A DNA stretch of 64,000 bases, taken from NCBI GenBank assembly GCA_914767715.1, contig OU612069.1, forward strand, positions 26,471,387 to 26,535,386, written 5' to 3'. Each line of letters starts with the position of its first letter. The first letter of the stretch is position 1. The translations under genes were made by a program, and so were the position numbers. The notes below the pieces were generated by a model. It was not told where the DNA came from and did no database searches. It saw nothing but the letters and a program-made list of their open reading frames with translations. This document shows, one piece after another, positions 46,141 to 58,400 of the stretch. The stretch comes from Membranipora membranacea. Lineage: Eukaryota > Bryozoa > Gymnolaemata > Cheilostomatida > Membraniporidae.

Positions 46141-46800
46141 ATGTTAAGTATTGTCCATCTAAATGTAAGATCTTTGCCTAAACATTTTGATGAGTTCAGA
46201 CTAACTCCTGATTTGGTCAATAATGACATAATCTGTTTTTCGGAAACTTGGTTTAATGGCTCTCATTATGACAACAATTTTCAACTACCTGGTTATGTAT
46301 TGATTCGTAAGGATAGGGGTTTGACTTCACGTGGTGGCGGGCTGGCTGTTTATGTTAAACAAAACATAAAATTCGAAAAAGTTGATTTGACTTCACATGG
46401 TGGGACCGAAGTTCTATGCATCGAAATTGTTATTGCTGAGTCTAGATTTTGTTTGGTCCTTGTTTACAATCCACCTTGTGTTGCAAGCACCGATGTTTCC
46501 TGTAATTTTGAAAAGCTATTGGATGCTCACAATTTACGAAAGCCAACTGTAATTATAGGTGATTTTAACATTGACTGGTCCGGTAATTCACAAGCGAAAG
46601 AAAATCTTGAAACCCTTATGAGACTTCATCAATATGAACAGCTCGTTAGAGAGTATACTAGATGTTTTAAAGATTCCAATACTACGATCGACTTACTTTT
46701 CTCAAATGTTCAAAATTTAGTACCTGAACACAAGGTTATAAAAAGTGATATTAGTGATCATTTTGCAATTCAAATGAAAGTTAATCTAAAAAGGCCTTAG
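46141..46800 (+). CDS. LINE APE-type endonuclease domain (start of ORF2)
   Basis: Apurinic/apyrimidinic-type endonuclease that nicks target DNA for retrotransposition. About 219 residues with the family motifs in order: LSIVHLNVRSLPKHF, IICFSETWFN (catalytic Glu), GGGLAVYVKQ, VLVYNPPC, VIIGDFNIDW (Asp, Asn) and IKSDISDHFAI (Asp-His pair). All catalytic residues are present. The frame stops with TAG at 46798-46800, and the RT continues in the same frame, so a single nonsense mutation splits ORF2. Start ATG 46141 is the first in-frame Met, about 45 bp after ORF1 ends. Confidence 0.87.
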   Translation: MLSIVHLNVRSLPKHFDEFRLTPDLVNNDIICFSETWFNGSHYDNNFQLPGYVLIRKDRGLTSRGGGLAVYVKQNIKFEKVDLTSHGGTEVLCIEIVIAESRFCLVLVYNPPCVASTDVSCNFEKLLDAHNLRKPTVIIGDFNIDWSGNSQAKENLETLMRLHQYEQLVREYTRCFKDSNTTIDLLFSNVQNLVPEHKVIKSDISDHFAIQMKVNLKRP

Positions 46801-48947
46801 GCCGGCTTTTCTTATGTCACCAAGCGAGATTTCAGAAATTTTGATGGTCTTGAGTTTTTTAATAGTGCGAAATCTCTCGATTTTAATATTGTAGAGAATG
46901 TTCACTGTGTTCACGAAGCAGCAGATATTTTAGAATCAAAAATAGAATTATTGGTGGAGCAGTTTGCACCATTTAAAACACAACGCTTAAAGCAAAAAAA
47001 CAATCTTTGTTGGAAGTGTCCAGTGGCATCTAAACTAACAAGCCTTAAAAAAGATGCATTTCAAAAGTTTGTTGAGACGGGATTTGATAAAAATTCTACT
47101 GCCTGGGAGCATTATCGTTTAATCCGTAACAAGGCAACAAATGCAGTAAGAGATGCCAAAAAGCGAGCAATGAGAGCAGTTCTTAATGATAAAACATTAG
47201 ACCAATGGCAAAAAATCAAAATTTTCCAAGGTAAAAATTATCAAGGCAATAATGTCATTCAAGAAATTGAATCTGAAAATTGCAACACTTCTGAAAGCCC
47301 AGTGATCGCTGAATGTCTAAATAGGTATTTTTCTAGCATTGGCGCCAATCTCAATGAAGAGGCTAAACTATTGTCCAATAAAAGTTACTCAGGCTTTGAT
47401 AATGATAAAGCTTTCAGTTTTCCAAAATTTGCTTTTCAAGAAATTACATCGAGTGAGGTGTCTAAATATCTGCACACATTGAAATCACGTAAAATTGGGG
47501 GATTAAATCAGATCCCTGCCTTAATTTATAAAATCCTAGAGCCTTTGATTCTGAATCCATTGACACATATTGTTAATCTGAGCCTTAAATGTCAAGATTT
47601 TCCAGATGTGTGGAAAAAAGCCTTAGTAATTCCAATTTTCAAAAGTGGCAAGAAAAGTTTGCCAAATAATTATAGACCAATTTCGCTATTGCCAATATTA
47701 AGTAAAGTCCTAGAAAAGATAATAAATTACCAAATTCGTGATTACCTGGAAATTAATGATCTAATAGCCTCTCGCCAATTTGGTTTCAGAAATGGAACAT
47801 CCACTGATCAAATTTTAACTCAACTAGTCAACAAATTTCGTTCCCTGCTGTCAAAGCACGAATCAAAATTTGTCACAGTTTCTGCACTTGATATCCGTAA
47901 AGCTTTTGATTGCGTAAACCATAAGATCCTTGCCAGTAAACTGTTAACGAAATTCAATTTCCACTCTAATGCATCAAATTTAATTAAAAATTTCTTTCAA
48001 GTCGAGAGCAGGCCATGAAAGTTAATGGTTGTGTATCTGAATGCAGTCGAGTTATAACTGGTGTGCCGCAGGGGTCTGTACTTGGACCACTCCTGTTTAT
48101 CATGTTTATTAACGATCTGATGGAGCTCAAAAATTGTTTTCTATATGCTGATGACTGCCTACTAGTCACCAGTGGGGAAAACCCAGACATTTCCACAAAA
48201 CTTATGGAAAAAAGCATTCATCAAGCATCCAGTTGGTACAGTGAAAATTGCCTTGTTCTAAACAGCGGTAAAACGGATGTCATGACCATTTCTAATAAAC
48301 GTAACATCAAACCTCCGGAACTTAAATTTAATAATCTCATTTTCAAACAATCTGACAAAATTAAGTACTTAGGTGTGATTCTTGATAACAAATTAAATTT
48401 TAAATCTCATACCAGTAAAATTAAACAAAAACTTTATCCAATAGTCACCAACTTTCAACGTAATAGAAAATTCCTGACACCTAAATTAGCTAAGCTTTGG
48501 TACATTGGACTTATACGTTCTAATCTGGAATACAGCTCTCCTGTTTTATTTACCACAAACGACTATGTCAAAAAAGAATTTTTAAAAATTGAGAATAGAT
48601 GTTTGAAAATTATAGACTATAATAGTTCTAAAGATAATACTCGAAAGACCTACAACATCACTGTTTTAACTTTGCGTTTCGAATATTTGTATCTGCTGAC
48701 GTTTTATAAAATTGTTAATAGTTTAGTCCCAATAATTGATACCAATCTGCTCCCCGAGAAATTAACTAGTGAAACTCGGCTTGCTAAAAGTTCTGGGTTT
48801 AGACTATCCAAGGAAAATTTTAGATTTGCTTTAGCTAATTTCGGTGCTCAGAAGTTTAACGAATTACCCAATCATGTTAAGCTGAGTCAATCCCTTGCTA
48901 CATTCAAAAATGCCACTCGGAGCCACGTCCTCAAACTTCTCAATTAA
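46801..48947 (+). pseudogene. LINE reverse transcriptase (ORF2 remainder)
   Basis: Continuation of ORF2 in the same frame as the endonuclease up to about 48005, then shifted by one base to 48015-48947. Fingers: WKKALVIPIFKSGKKSLPNN, YRPISLLPILSKVLEKI, RQFGFRNGTSTDQIL. Palm: VSALDIRKAFDCVNH (catalytic Asp), GVPQGSVLGPLLFIMFINDL and FLYADDCLLV (Y-A-D-D intact). Thumb/end: IKYLGVILDNKLNFKSHTS, with the C-terminal tail ending FKNATRSHVLKLLN. RT catalytic residues are intact. The stop at 46800 and the frameshift are the only visible lesions, giving an element close to functional in sequence but inactive. Confidence 0.9.
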
Positions 48948-49210
48948 TGAGTCAGTTCTTATCATTTCATTTTAGCCTACTGCTACATTGTTCTAACTTT
49001 TCTATTGCTATTGTGTATCAACTTGTGTAATGTTTTACTGCTAATTAATGCCTGCGTGTATGTTGTAATTTTACCTGTCATTGTTCTTGATTTTTAGTTA
49101 CATGTCTTTTTAATTCTACACCATATTTTTATCAATTTTTCTGTTTTCTGGGTACAAGTCCTAAGGACTTATTCTTCTCCAGAATAAACATGGAATATAT
49201 ATATATATAT

Positions 49211-49700
49211 ACATTACATGACACAGTCATAACAAGAGCAACTAATGTCAAGTATCTAGGTGTCACCCAGGACACCAATATCACATGGCACACACACTTA
49301 CAACATCACTTCAGTAGCCAACTCCAACAGATGAACCTGTTTCTGCTCTCAGACTGCATTCTGCGCACCACTCGAAAATGTGTTGCCAGCCACCAGCATG
49401 TTGTTGAGACCCCTAAACATTTAGGGTTGAAGCTGTTCATGTCCAAGATTGATATTCGACCTTGGACTGAATAACTGATTGTGGAACAAAGGTTTCCGAT
49501 GTCACAGCTGATAATGCTGGCGGCGGAAACCACCGAACTTGCAGGCAAACATTCAGGTAAACAGGTCAGCAGACAGACAACATTCACACATGTACTTGTC
49601 AAAATAATACAGTTAGTTAAAAACAATGTCAGGGAAATTGAAAAACAAAGCCTTGCGGCCGAATATCCCCTAGACTTTCTGGTATAATACCACCTGTTAC
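49211..49700 (+). pseudogene. Older LINE RT, right half
   Basis: Continuation of the RT at 45360-45691 after the inserted element. It starts TLHDTVITRATNVKYLGVTQ (the T-hG..L......YLGV motif after the palm), then ITWHTHL. It decays within about 250 bp; the remainder to 49690 is open but without clear similarity. The reading frame connects directly with the left half once the insert is ignored. Confidence 0.75.
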
Positions 49701-50111
49701 GTACCGACTGTAACAAGTTCTTATATATCCTGGTATGAACGGGTAATTCTGGCGTACATAAGCCTCGAGTAATTAGAGAAGTGTCACCAAATAAAACAAC
49801 TCTGACATATTTTTGTGATATTTTACGGTAGGATGCCATCAGATGTTGAGTAGGGTTGCATGTATTCAGGCAAACAATCACATGAAGGTACACCTATTAT
49901 CATTACATGTGGTATTTTCTGCAATACTTGTACAAGCTACACTAAAACCAATCCCACTTTTCCACTAATAATAGTGAGTTGAGTTGGTACCACTTAATCA
50001 TTGGATCCTCCTTGCTCGTATCACAATAACATACCTCGCATCATCAGTGAAATGTCGTGAATCACATGAGTAATGGACGCTTTTTTGTGCTATGATTATG
50101 GTCTCAATTCC

Positions 50112-50548
50112 GAGTTGTCCTCTCTCCAGTTTGGTAGTTTTAACCCACGCCGCATAGGAAAAACGTGCTGAACAGAGGGTTATCTTGAAAACCGCTTATG
50201 ATAGGATAACAATGATTTTTGATTCAGAATCCGCAACATTGAAATCTCATATGGACATAGTTTGGGAAATAATTTTGGTGTTTGGATAGTCAATTATAGC
50301 ATTTTCTACCTGTTTTGCGGACAATTTGGCAGAATTTTTCATGATTTTCGTCACTAAAATTAAGATTTATCAACATTCAAAGCCTCCAATGATTTGGAAA
50401 CCCTGTCTCATAGGGTTTTGAATGGTGCAGACTCTGAATCAAAAATCATTTTTATCCTTATATAAGTGGTTTTCAAGATAGCCCTCTTTCAGCAGGTTTT
50501 TCCTATACGGCGTGGGTTAAAAGTACCAAACTGGAGAGAGGACAACTC
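50112..50548. mobile_element. MITE-like element with ~150-bp terminal inverted repeats
   Basis: The left end (GAGTTGTCCTCTCTCCAGTT...) and right end (...AACTGGAGAGAGGACAACTC) are inverted copies. Similarity runs about 150 bp inward (AACCCACGCCG, GGTTATCTTGAAAACCGC / its partner GTGGTTTTCAAGATAGCCC, TGATTTTTGATTCAGA). The middle is AT-rich and non-coding. Length 437 bp with no transposase, so a miniature inverted-repeat element. No clear target duplication was seen. Confidence 0.88.
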
Positions 50549-50649
50549 CGAATGGAGGCATAAATAAGAGCTCAGCAAACTGTCTATTTTAAGGGCGGTA
50601 ATGACAGTCATCAATACAGGGTGAAAAAAACGCTAATGCATCTCTCATA

Positions 50650-50983
50650 CGTGCATGACAAAATACTGACAAGATACGAAGATCTGGTGACACAATGCCA
50701 AGACAAAGGATGGAATTGCTAATTATTTGCAGTGGAAGTTGGCTGCCATGGATTCATGGCTAGATCAGCTACCGGGTTTCTGACCAGAGTTGGGCTGTCA
50801 GACAGAGAATTCAAACAAGCCACAAAAAGCTTAGTGCATGAGGTGGAAAGCGCATCTGCGTGGATTTGGCAACAGCACCGTGTGAAGACCCTGTTTATGA
50901 CAAAACAGAGGGTTGGCTACCCTTATAGAGGTTCGCAAGTTGCCCAAACTCCTCGTACTGAGAGTTTGATACATCCTAGATAA
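50650..50983 (+). pseudogene. Retroelement RT C-terminal tail fragment
   Basis: A reading RYEDLVTQCQDKGW, a TAA, then 50732-50983 with MEVGCHGFMARSATGFLTRV and ESASAWIWQQHR. This resembles the tail found at the end of a family of invertebrate/fish retroelement polymerases (Y..L...C...GW.....PVEVGCRGF.A.S....L..LG......A..W.W). Only this tail is present, between remnants of POT copy C. Confidence 0.5.
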
Positions 50984-51242
50984 CTAGAATGCATCCTAGA
51001 GGTGAGGCCATAGTGGACCTACTCATGGTGAGTGTGCAGCAAGCTGCCAGAAACTGCCATACTGCTTGGCAGGCCATGAGGATGCTATACTAGAGAAGGC
51101 CTCGACAAAGCGCTTGACTCATGGCGTCTAGCTGAAGACCTGTGTGTTGTGCAGTGGTACGCACACCACTGTATGTTGTATCTAGCCATAGACAACTACA
51201 GAATATTGGACAAACTAGAATGTAAGAATGTAACATTTTTAC

Positions 51243-51317
51243 CTGTTGTGTATATGCGACCGTTACTGATTCCTTGAAACACCATCGTGAGTACTAGAGT
51301 CGGCACATCCGCCAGAC
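51243..51317 (-). pseudogene. POT/SLC15-like copy C, penultimate exon
   Basis: 75-nt exon corresponding to the 69-nt exon 21384-21316 of copy B: LVLTMVFQGISNGRIYTT versus LIVAGVFQGISNAFTSIA. The acceptor (GAAG/GTCTGG) and donor (CAG/GTAAAA) are conserved and the frame is open, 6 nt longer than in A and B. It is separated from the last exon (44403-44619) by 6.6 kb of mobile-element sequence. Confidence 0.75.
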
Positions 51318-52075
51318 CTTCAAATATAAGAATATTCAAAAAACATTATTCAAATGTGAAATATTTGATATATGGGGCAGCAGTCTGGCTAACTAGCAGT
51401 GTAAACCATATGCGTCTCCACTGTCAGAGTAATCTGTGAGGTTGGAGTTGCTCTCCTCTTTACTGACAGCTGACCAGTAGAATGGAAGTGACTCAGACGG
51501 AGGGAAATTGGATTAACTTTGAGCTATCTGGATGTAGTTGTTGTTGAGATTTATGAGCACATGTTTTATTGGACAAATTCTAATAGCTATCACATATCAC
51601 TTAGGAGTTGCCCTGCCTCACTTAAAGTGAAGGCTACTCCCATTTCACATGTCGTTGGAGTACAAAGGTATATATTAGCCTTGTCACAGAGAACACATGG
51701 CCGCGGGACAAGGCTAGGTATAAATGACTAGTCAGTCAGCGGCAAACAGATAGTGCAGTCAGCTATCATATTTTGTACTGAGGAATGATATTATTCCTTT
51801 GACCCAACAACGTTATACTAATCATTTAACCTACCATATTATTGAAAAGAAAAAATAAACACAAAGTAGGACCCCACAACAAAAAGAAAAACAAAAAAAA
51901 AGCAAAACTGAAAGAATAAGGCAATATCGGGAAAGGAACTCTACTTATGACTGTTTACTGTAGCTTGAGAAAGTCAGATATTTGTTACAGTGATATGAGG
52001 TGAGCCTTTTCTACTGATTGTAACGAGTCAGATTGGTCATTCTAAAACACCTAGTTCCAGATATAACACACTTAC

Positions 52076-52190
52076 TTGTGGTCGTAACAGTGAAAACGCC
52101 GGAGGCAACAGCACAGAGTTGACCAGCCACTAGTCTATGAAGTAATGATATTCTGTAGCGAGTTCTCTTGTTTATAATTCCGGTAACATT
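52076..52190 (-). pseudogene. POT/SLC15-like copy C, TM8-TM9 exon fragment
   Basis: Minus-strand match to exon 22534-22363 of copy B: RTRYRISLLHRLVAGQLCAV versus RTRYRISFLHRIVAGQICSI, followed by VTTT and a GTAAGTG donor. The match fades at about 52190, where the N-terminal third (the QGT...IPI segment) should be. No upstream exons of copy C were found before the integrase-like gene begins on the other strand. Confidence 0.75.
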
Positions 52191-52479
52191 TTTGATAATG
52201 TTTCGGTTGTCTTGCGCAGTTTAATTTTTTACTGCCCTGCAATGCATACGCTCTTCAGTTGCCACTGTTTTGCCACAGAGCTGTAACAATTGTTTCAGAT
52301 TTGATCAGCTGACCATGGTGAGGGAAATTTATATTAGTACTCTGATTTCAGCAATAGCTCTTTAAATTATGTATTATCATGCATAAAGGGATTGCTTTCA
52401 TATATGTTTTTAGTTGCCTAATGTGCGATTTGATGTTTGAAAGTTTATGTAAATAATATCAATCATTACATTCGAGCAG

Positions 52480-55400
52480 GTGACCAACAATATAACCAAC
52501 TAAGAATGTGGGTGGCACAAGGTATAAAGCAAAATGAGATGATAACCTTGTACGAGTCTTCATTCAAACAACCAATTAGGTGAGTTCGGTTTTCCTTTCT
52601 GTTTCGCTTTCCTGAAATTACTCTACAACGTAAGCTTCTGTACACCTAGAAAACCCTTAATTTTGCAAGTGAAAATTTTAACTCCCTTTGCTCGTCACAT
52701 GCAGACATATAAGTCAGTTTGTGATAGTTAGCCGATAAATTCCCTCACACACACAGATTGACAAGGTTAATATACCGATTGTTACTTCACTTTGCAACAC
52801 CATGCATCACTATTTCCTGCACTGATTTTGTTTTCTAGCTTGCGGTCTCTGCAGAGAAAGTTAGCTGCTTATGGACTATCCTCTGTTGACCCCAATGTGT
52901 CTGATGAGGAGATAATGCGAGCAGCTCGGGTAAGAACGCAACTAGTTTTTTTTCAAAAATTCTTTTGCTATATGCGTGTCAGCAGTTCTTCAGTTCTGGA
53001 TGATCAATCTGCAACATTTCTTGCCAATATCTCATGAATAGTATTAGATGCGAACATCCAGATTTGTCAAAAATTAAATCGTCCAAATTCTTTTTAGTTC
53101 AAAAGCTGGCACAATACCCACAAACAAGTCAATATAATAAAACAGAAAATTTAGTTGTTCACCCTTTCATGTCATTGTCACCTTTTGATATATATTTTAA
53201 ACCTAAATTGTATAACACCGTTGATGCATCTATATTGACAGCTGGAACTTGAGTGCAGTAATGGCGCTAAAGGGTACCATTCATTGCATAGGATCCTGCG
53301 AGAAAAACACAATTTATTAATAAGCAGGTTAGTTGACATATTGAATGTTGTCCGGGTACTGTTCCTTATCATTGTTTTCCGTCAGCCAAAGCTGATTGAA
53401 AGTTCCACTGTAGGGAAGCTACTCAGTTCATTATGGTTCCAACGTGATTCTACCCTAATTCCTACTTATGGTTACTATTATTTCAAATTCAAATCAATTC
53501 CTTTGTCTGTTGCGGACAACAACAGGAAGTGTGAGTGCATACCCAAAAACATCAGTCTGGTTATTTCAGCATCAACTGCTTTGGAAGTTTCAATTAATCT
53601 AGATAGGATACAACACTCACATATTACCTGATACAATGCCTGGTCGCTGGTCTGGTTACCATAATAATATGCCCATTGTAGTGCACATCTGAGGCAATCT
53701 AATGCGTCAACAGGCTTTTTGACGGATATGGAGCTAGTGATGTTTCAATGCTAGCAAGTTGTAATATAAAGGTTACTCATATGAATGCATGGATAGTTGT
53801 ATAGTAACGCCTAAAAAAAGTTGTCTGAGGAAGTTGACGGCATAAGCACTGGGACAACATCGAAGCTGTATTTCAGGTTAGTTCTGATTAGAATAAAAAC
53901 CTTTGGCTATATGATATATCATAGTACACACAAAGTTAGTTTCGGGTATCAGTAATTTTAGATTTGAGGCTAATTGATTCCTGTATACATGCAGTCCTGG
54001 CAGACTTTGGATATTATGTTACTAGCCAAACCAGAGACTCATAGCTCTCTTTCTTTACAGCTCAATGAATGCTAAAGATATGAGGCAGAGAAGAATAGCA
54101 AATAAACACTCCTCAAAGGAGCTGAAGGAGGACAGTAAGTCAAATAACAATAACAAGATTTACAGGCGATTGTGTGATCTTGCTTGGAAACCCATTGGGA
54201 CAAGGGGATAAGACATATTGGTGTATATAATGATTCTTGTTGCTACTGTTTATTTTTGCTCCCAACACACAACTTTATTTGTGAGGATCAGCAGTTACTC
54301 TGTCTGATTTGCCTCTAAATTGTTAAATTCCAGTCGGAATTCAGCACCTAAAAATTTGGGATAATCCCCTCTTCAATCAGGTGTCAACAACTTCCGATTG
54401 ATTGTATTCCTAGACTTTGCAAACTCCCTTCGATTGCTCCTCAGTGCCAATTACCATCTGTTTTTATTAAAGGTAAAAATTATGGGCCTAACTGCTCAAC
54501 TGCTCGCCTCTTGAGGCGGATCTGCCTGAGGATTTACTTAAAGAATCAATTGCGGCAGAGTGCGGATGTATTCAGGAGAATTTGGCCAGTACAGAGCAGG
54601 GAACAATTGAATGGCTCGATGAAAGGAAAAGGAGAGTGGCTAGTTCAAGCTTTGGAACTATCTGCAAGAGAAGGGTAATTTCATACCAATATTCTTTCTA
54701 ACTGATGACATTAATCAATACATGTGGGGTTTGTAAGCTGTGCCATATTTGCCTCTCTATTGTGCTTGGCTATGACGGTTCTATCAATATTCCATCTATA
54801 TCAAGGCCATATACAAAGGCTTATGTTATGCATTACCATGTGAAAAATTGTCATTACAATCAAATTGTCCAAACATCATGCTGTATTTCTGTTATACAGA
54901 CAGAAGACCCCTCAAACCTAGTGAAGAGCCTCCTCTACTCAACATTCAATGGCAACGAGGCAACAAGATATGGTCATAATATGGAGGCGAAGATCGAGGA
55001 AGATGTTAAATTAAAGTATGCGGGGATAAAGATTGATCACCCCTCACTGACTGCAGACAAGAAGCACAAATTTTTAGCTGGATCACCTGATGACATTGCA
55101 AATCTGAAAAAAGAAAACTGTTTACTGGAGTACAAAGCACCATATAGCCTGTTTCAATCAGGGAAGGCAGCCAGTGAGGCCAACTTTTTATCACAATCTG
55201 TAGACCCCCGACTTAGCAAGAGACACAATTATTTTTACCAGATTCAAGGTATTCTCCACATTTTTAAACTACCATACTGTTTGCTAGTTGTTGCAGGTGC
55301 GGAAGACATCTAGGCCCACAGAGATGAAGATTTTTTTAGAGAGAAAATGTTTGATAAATTACGAAACTTTTATTTTGGCGCAATTTTGAAATAATTTCTT

Positions 55401-58400
55401 TTGGTAACATTATCTTTATTTGAAGCACCACAACCTCGAGTAGTCAATCTACCCTAGTAATTTGTGTGTATATACTTACGGGATGTAGATGTATGATCGA
55501 CATTTATTTATTATTTATTTTACTGTAGTATATGTATTTTACATTGACTGTGACTATGACAGTGACTGCGAATTCAAGGCTGTTATTCTTATCTAACTTA
55601 CTAATTTTGTATTATCGTGTTATTTATACTAACTTACTTCTAATCAGATAAACATTTTATCCTTTGCGCATATATATGATCACGTATTTTTTTACCTATA
55701 TTATTAGATGATATTTATTTCACTGTTACGTTTTATCTATGGACATATTATTGCTAGTAGAGACTATTAAATTTATATACACTATTTACACTTGTATTCA
55801 TATTATAGTATTTATAGGGGAGGGTGGGTCTCGTAGTATTTATTATTACCAGATTGTGTGGCTGCACTCAAAGATATAATTGCAAATAACCATAATCACA
55901 CGTGATAATCAAATATGTGAATTAGGTGTTGAATCATTTAAGTAGCGTTACTTGTTAAATTTTGCATTTTTATTCCATTTGACTGTGTTCAAGTTGACAG
56001 GTTACTGTTAAATTCCTCTATAAAATCATGTCCAAAAACTATGACAAACCAACTTTTTTGGACTGCTAAAGAAAAAAAGAAAAATATACCAAGCTGAAGG
56101 ACTTCTGTTCTCTTGCAAAGTTTTATCATGCATGCCAACAAGCCAACTTTACAGCGGATTTGCGGGACGAACTGCAAATGATATGATATTGCATCTGTGA
56201 TAAGCATGGTTGAATCAACACCTATTTTTGTTATCAGTAGTAAACACCAATCAGCTGATTTTACACACTTCTCGTATGATGTTGCGCTATGCACGATGCG
56301 TTCGTGTTTTCATTCATAAACATATTTCCCACGCTCTGTTTCGTAGTAATAGTAGTAAATACTGAAATTAGCGATAAAATTTGAACGACTCAAAATATTT
56401 CAAAATTTCTTTTTGTGAACTTAGCTACTTATACCTATCCAACCATATAAATTTTATGAAAGTCTTTGAAATATCACATAGATGCCTAAGTTTCTGGTTG
56501 CTACTAAATCTTGATACAGACAAAGGAGACAATTTGGAATTACCAAAATGTTGTTAGTTATTGTTTTGATTTTAGGATAGAGAGAATTCTCCATACTGAT
56601 TCTCTATCAATTTTCCATTTAGAGACAGACTATATGCTCTGATAAGACAGGATGAAACTTTCCCCAGAGGGAAAGATCCTAAAGCCAAAAAAAAGCTTCA
56701 TCAGAAACCATTTTGCTCAGAGGTAAGACCACTCTAATGCTATCATATGACGTCATTTAGCTAGGGTAAACATCCTAGAGTCATTGGTTGTGTGTATAGT
56801 AAATTAATAGGAAATATCAGTTTAGCCTGCTCCCTATTGACATTTTCTGACTGGTTTTGTCTCATATTGTATTGTATTTCCCTGTTTAGGGCCCAAATTG
56901 GCTGTGGTCAGCGGATGGGCACGAGAAGTTAGCCCAACCATTTGGCCTGTACATATACGGTATCACAGACACTTTCAGCAGGAAAGTTTTGAGTCTCAAG
57001 GTTCTGCCAAATGAAAGGGCCCAGACAGTCAGCAGTTGGCTCGTGGACGAAATAAACAACATTAAAGGTAAGTCATGTTGCGGAAGTACTCATATAACTA
57101 AATAGTAGGTGTGTGTATGAAGGGTGGGAAGGAAGATACATTTATTCTATGCTTGAGAAAGTACTGTTGGTTTTGGGCGGCCAAAATGGAATTATACTTA
57201 AATCTATCTCAATGTTTTGCATTTTCTACTTGCCTCATTTATTAGTAATTTTTTCACCGATTGAGCACTGCGACTGGGTTGAAAAAATAACATCCAAGTT
57301 GCTGAGTTTTTAATTTGGTCAGTAGTGAACAACTACCGCTCATGACCCCATGCTGATTGTATATTTTAACTTGCCACAGTCATGCATTTACATGTATATA
57401 TTATTTATGTCTCATCATTTGTGTTATCATAGATTATGGCTAAGCAATATCAGGCCTGATCTTTGTCTGCCTCATGGCTGGTATTCGGTAAGTGCCTCCC
57501 ATTACCTTACATTTCAATTATCAGGTGTTCCAGGGAAGATCATGATCGACAAGGGATCAGAGTGGAACGAGGTGGTTCCAAATGCTGAGATTGTACAAAT
57601 GCAATCTAAATTCAATCAGGTTAGGAAATTCATTTAAACTTGATTTATTTCGCTGGTGTGCTATTTTTCCTTAGTTTAGCCAAGTGCCCAAACTGACCAA
57701 ATAGCCATAGCTGAAATTTACTGATCAAAACTTGGGAACGGCTCAAACTGCTAATATGCCCTACTGAGATTTCTCCCCACAATACTTACAGCAACAAATA
57801 TGGCCCAATTTTGGCCACGCTCAATCAACATCATATCACAAATTTTATATCAAATGGAATTGCATCTATATATATATTCATAGATGTATGAGTTGCTTGT
57901 AAATAACGCAGAATGTAGATTCAGCGGTATCATTGAGTTAGGCACAAAAACAATGTTATTATTATGGAATATTTTGCATTTCCATAAAACCGCCGTACAC
58001 TATACTGTATTATCTGTCACAAATAACGATAATTTTGCTTCCATAGATCGACAAATTTTTGACCATCATTTTAGAAAATAGAGGCCTTCTGGAGCCGATT
58101 TACAAAGGAGTCTGATGAGAACTGTTTCAGAGTGGTGCTTAAGGGATTGGAAGGAGCCAATATGTTCCGGAGAGGAAATGAAAAGGACAAGTACTGAACT
58201 AAATAACCATACATTACATTTTGACCAGCAACTTAATTGATCGCATGGTGTTTTATGTGGTCCACAAGTGTGGTAATGAGCTACAGTCGGCCCATGTAAA
58301 TTGTTGTCAAATGGTTAGCCGGAGTTTTTGAAGGCGGTCTCCTGGACGTCAGTCAGTGCATAACATGAAAGCTGTCAGATTTTTAGATCTTATTACTGAC

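Larger units (their letters stand above)
45692..49210 (+). mobile_element. APE-type LINE (CR1/L2/Jockey-like), 5' truncated, inserted into an older LINE
   Basis: A 3.5-kb non-LTR retrotransposon running from the C-terminal part of ORF1 through endonuclease and RT to a 3' UTR that ends in an (AT)n tail at about 49195-49210. ACATT flanks both ends. Left and right of it lie two halves of another LINE RT that join in frame when the insert and one ACATT are removed, which fixes both borders. The element is 5' truncated, the normal outcome of target-primed reverse transcription. Only one nonsense codon (46798-46800) and one frameshift (about 48005) break ORF2, so the insertion is relatively recent. 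Confidence 0.9.

Noticed and set aside
49306-49893. 195-codon minus-strand open frame
   Set aside because: It lies antisense to the older LINE RT remnant and shows no homology; the plus-strand reading has the YLGV motif.
57430-57488. Possible extra exon of the integrase-core gene with AG and GTAAGT borders
   Set aside because: In the phase demanded by its neighbours it contains a stop (TAA) within the first four codons, and the flanking exons join in phase without it.
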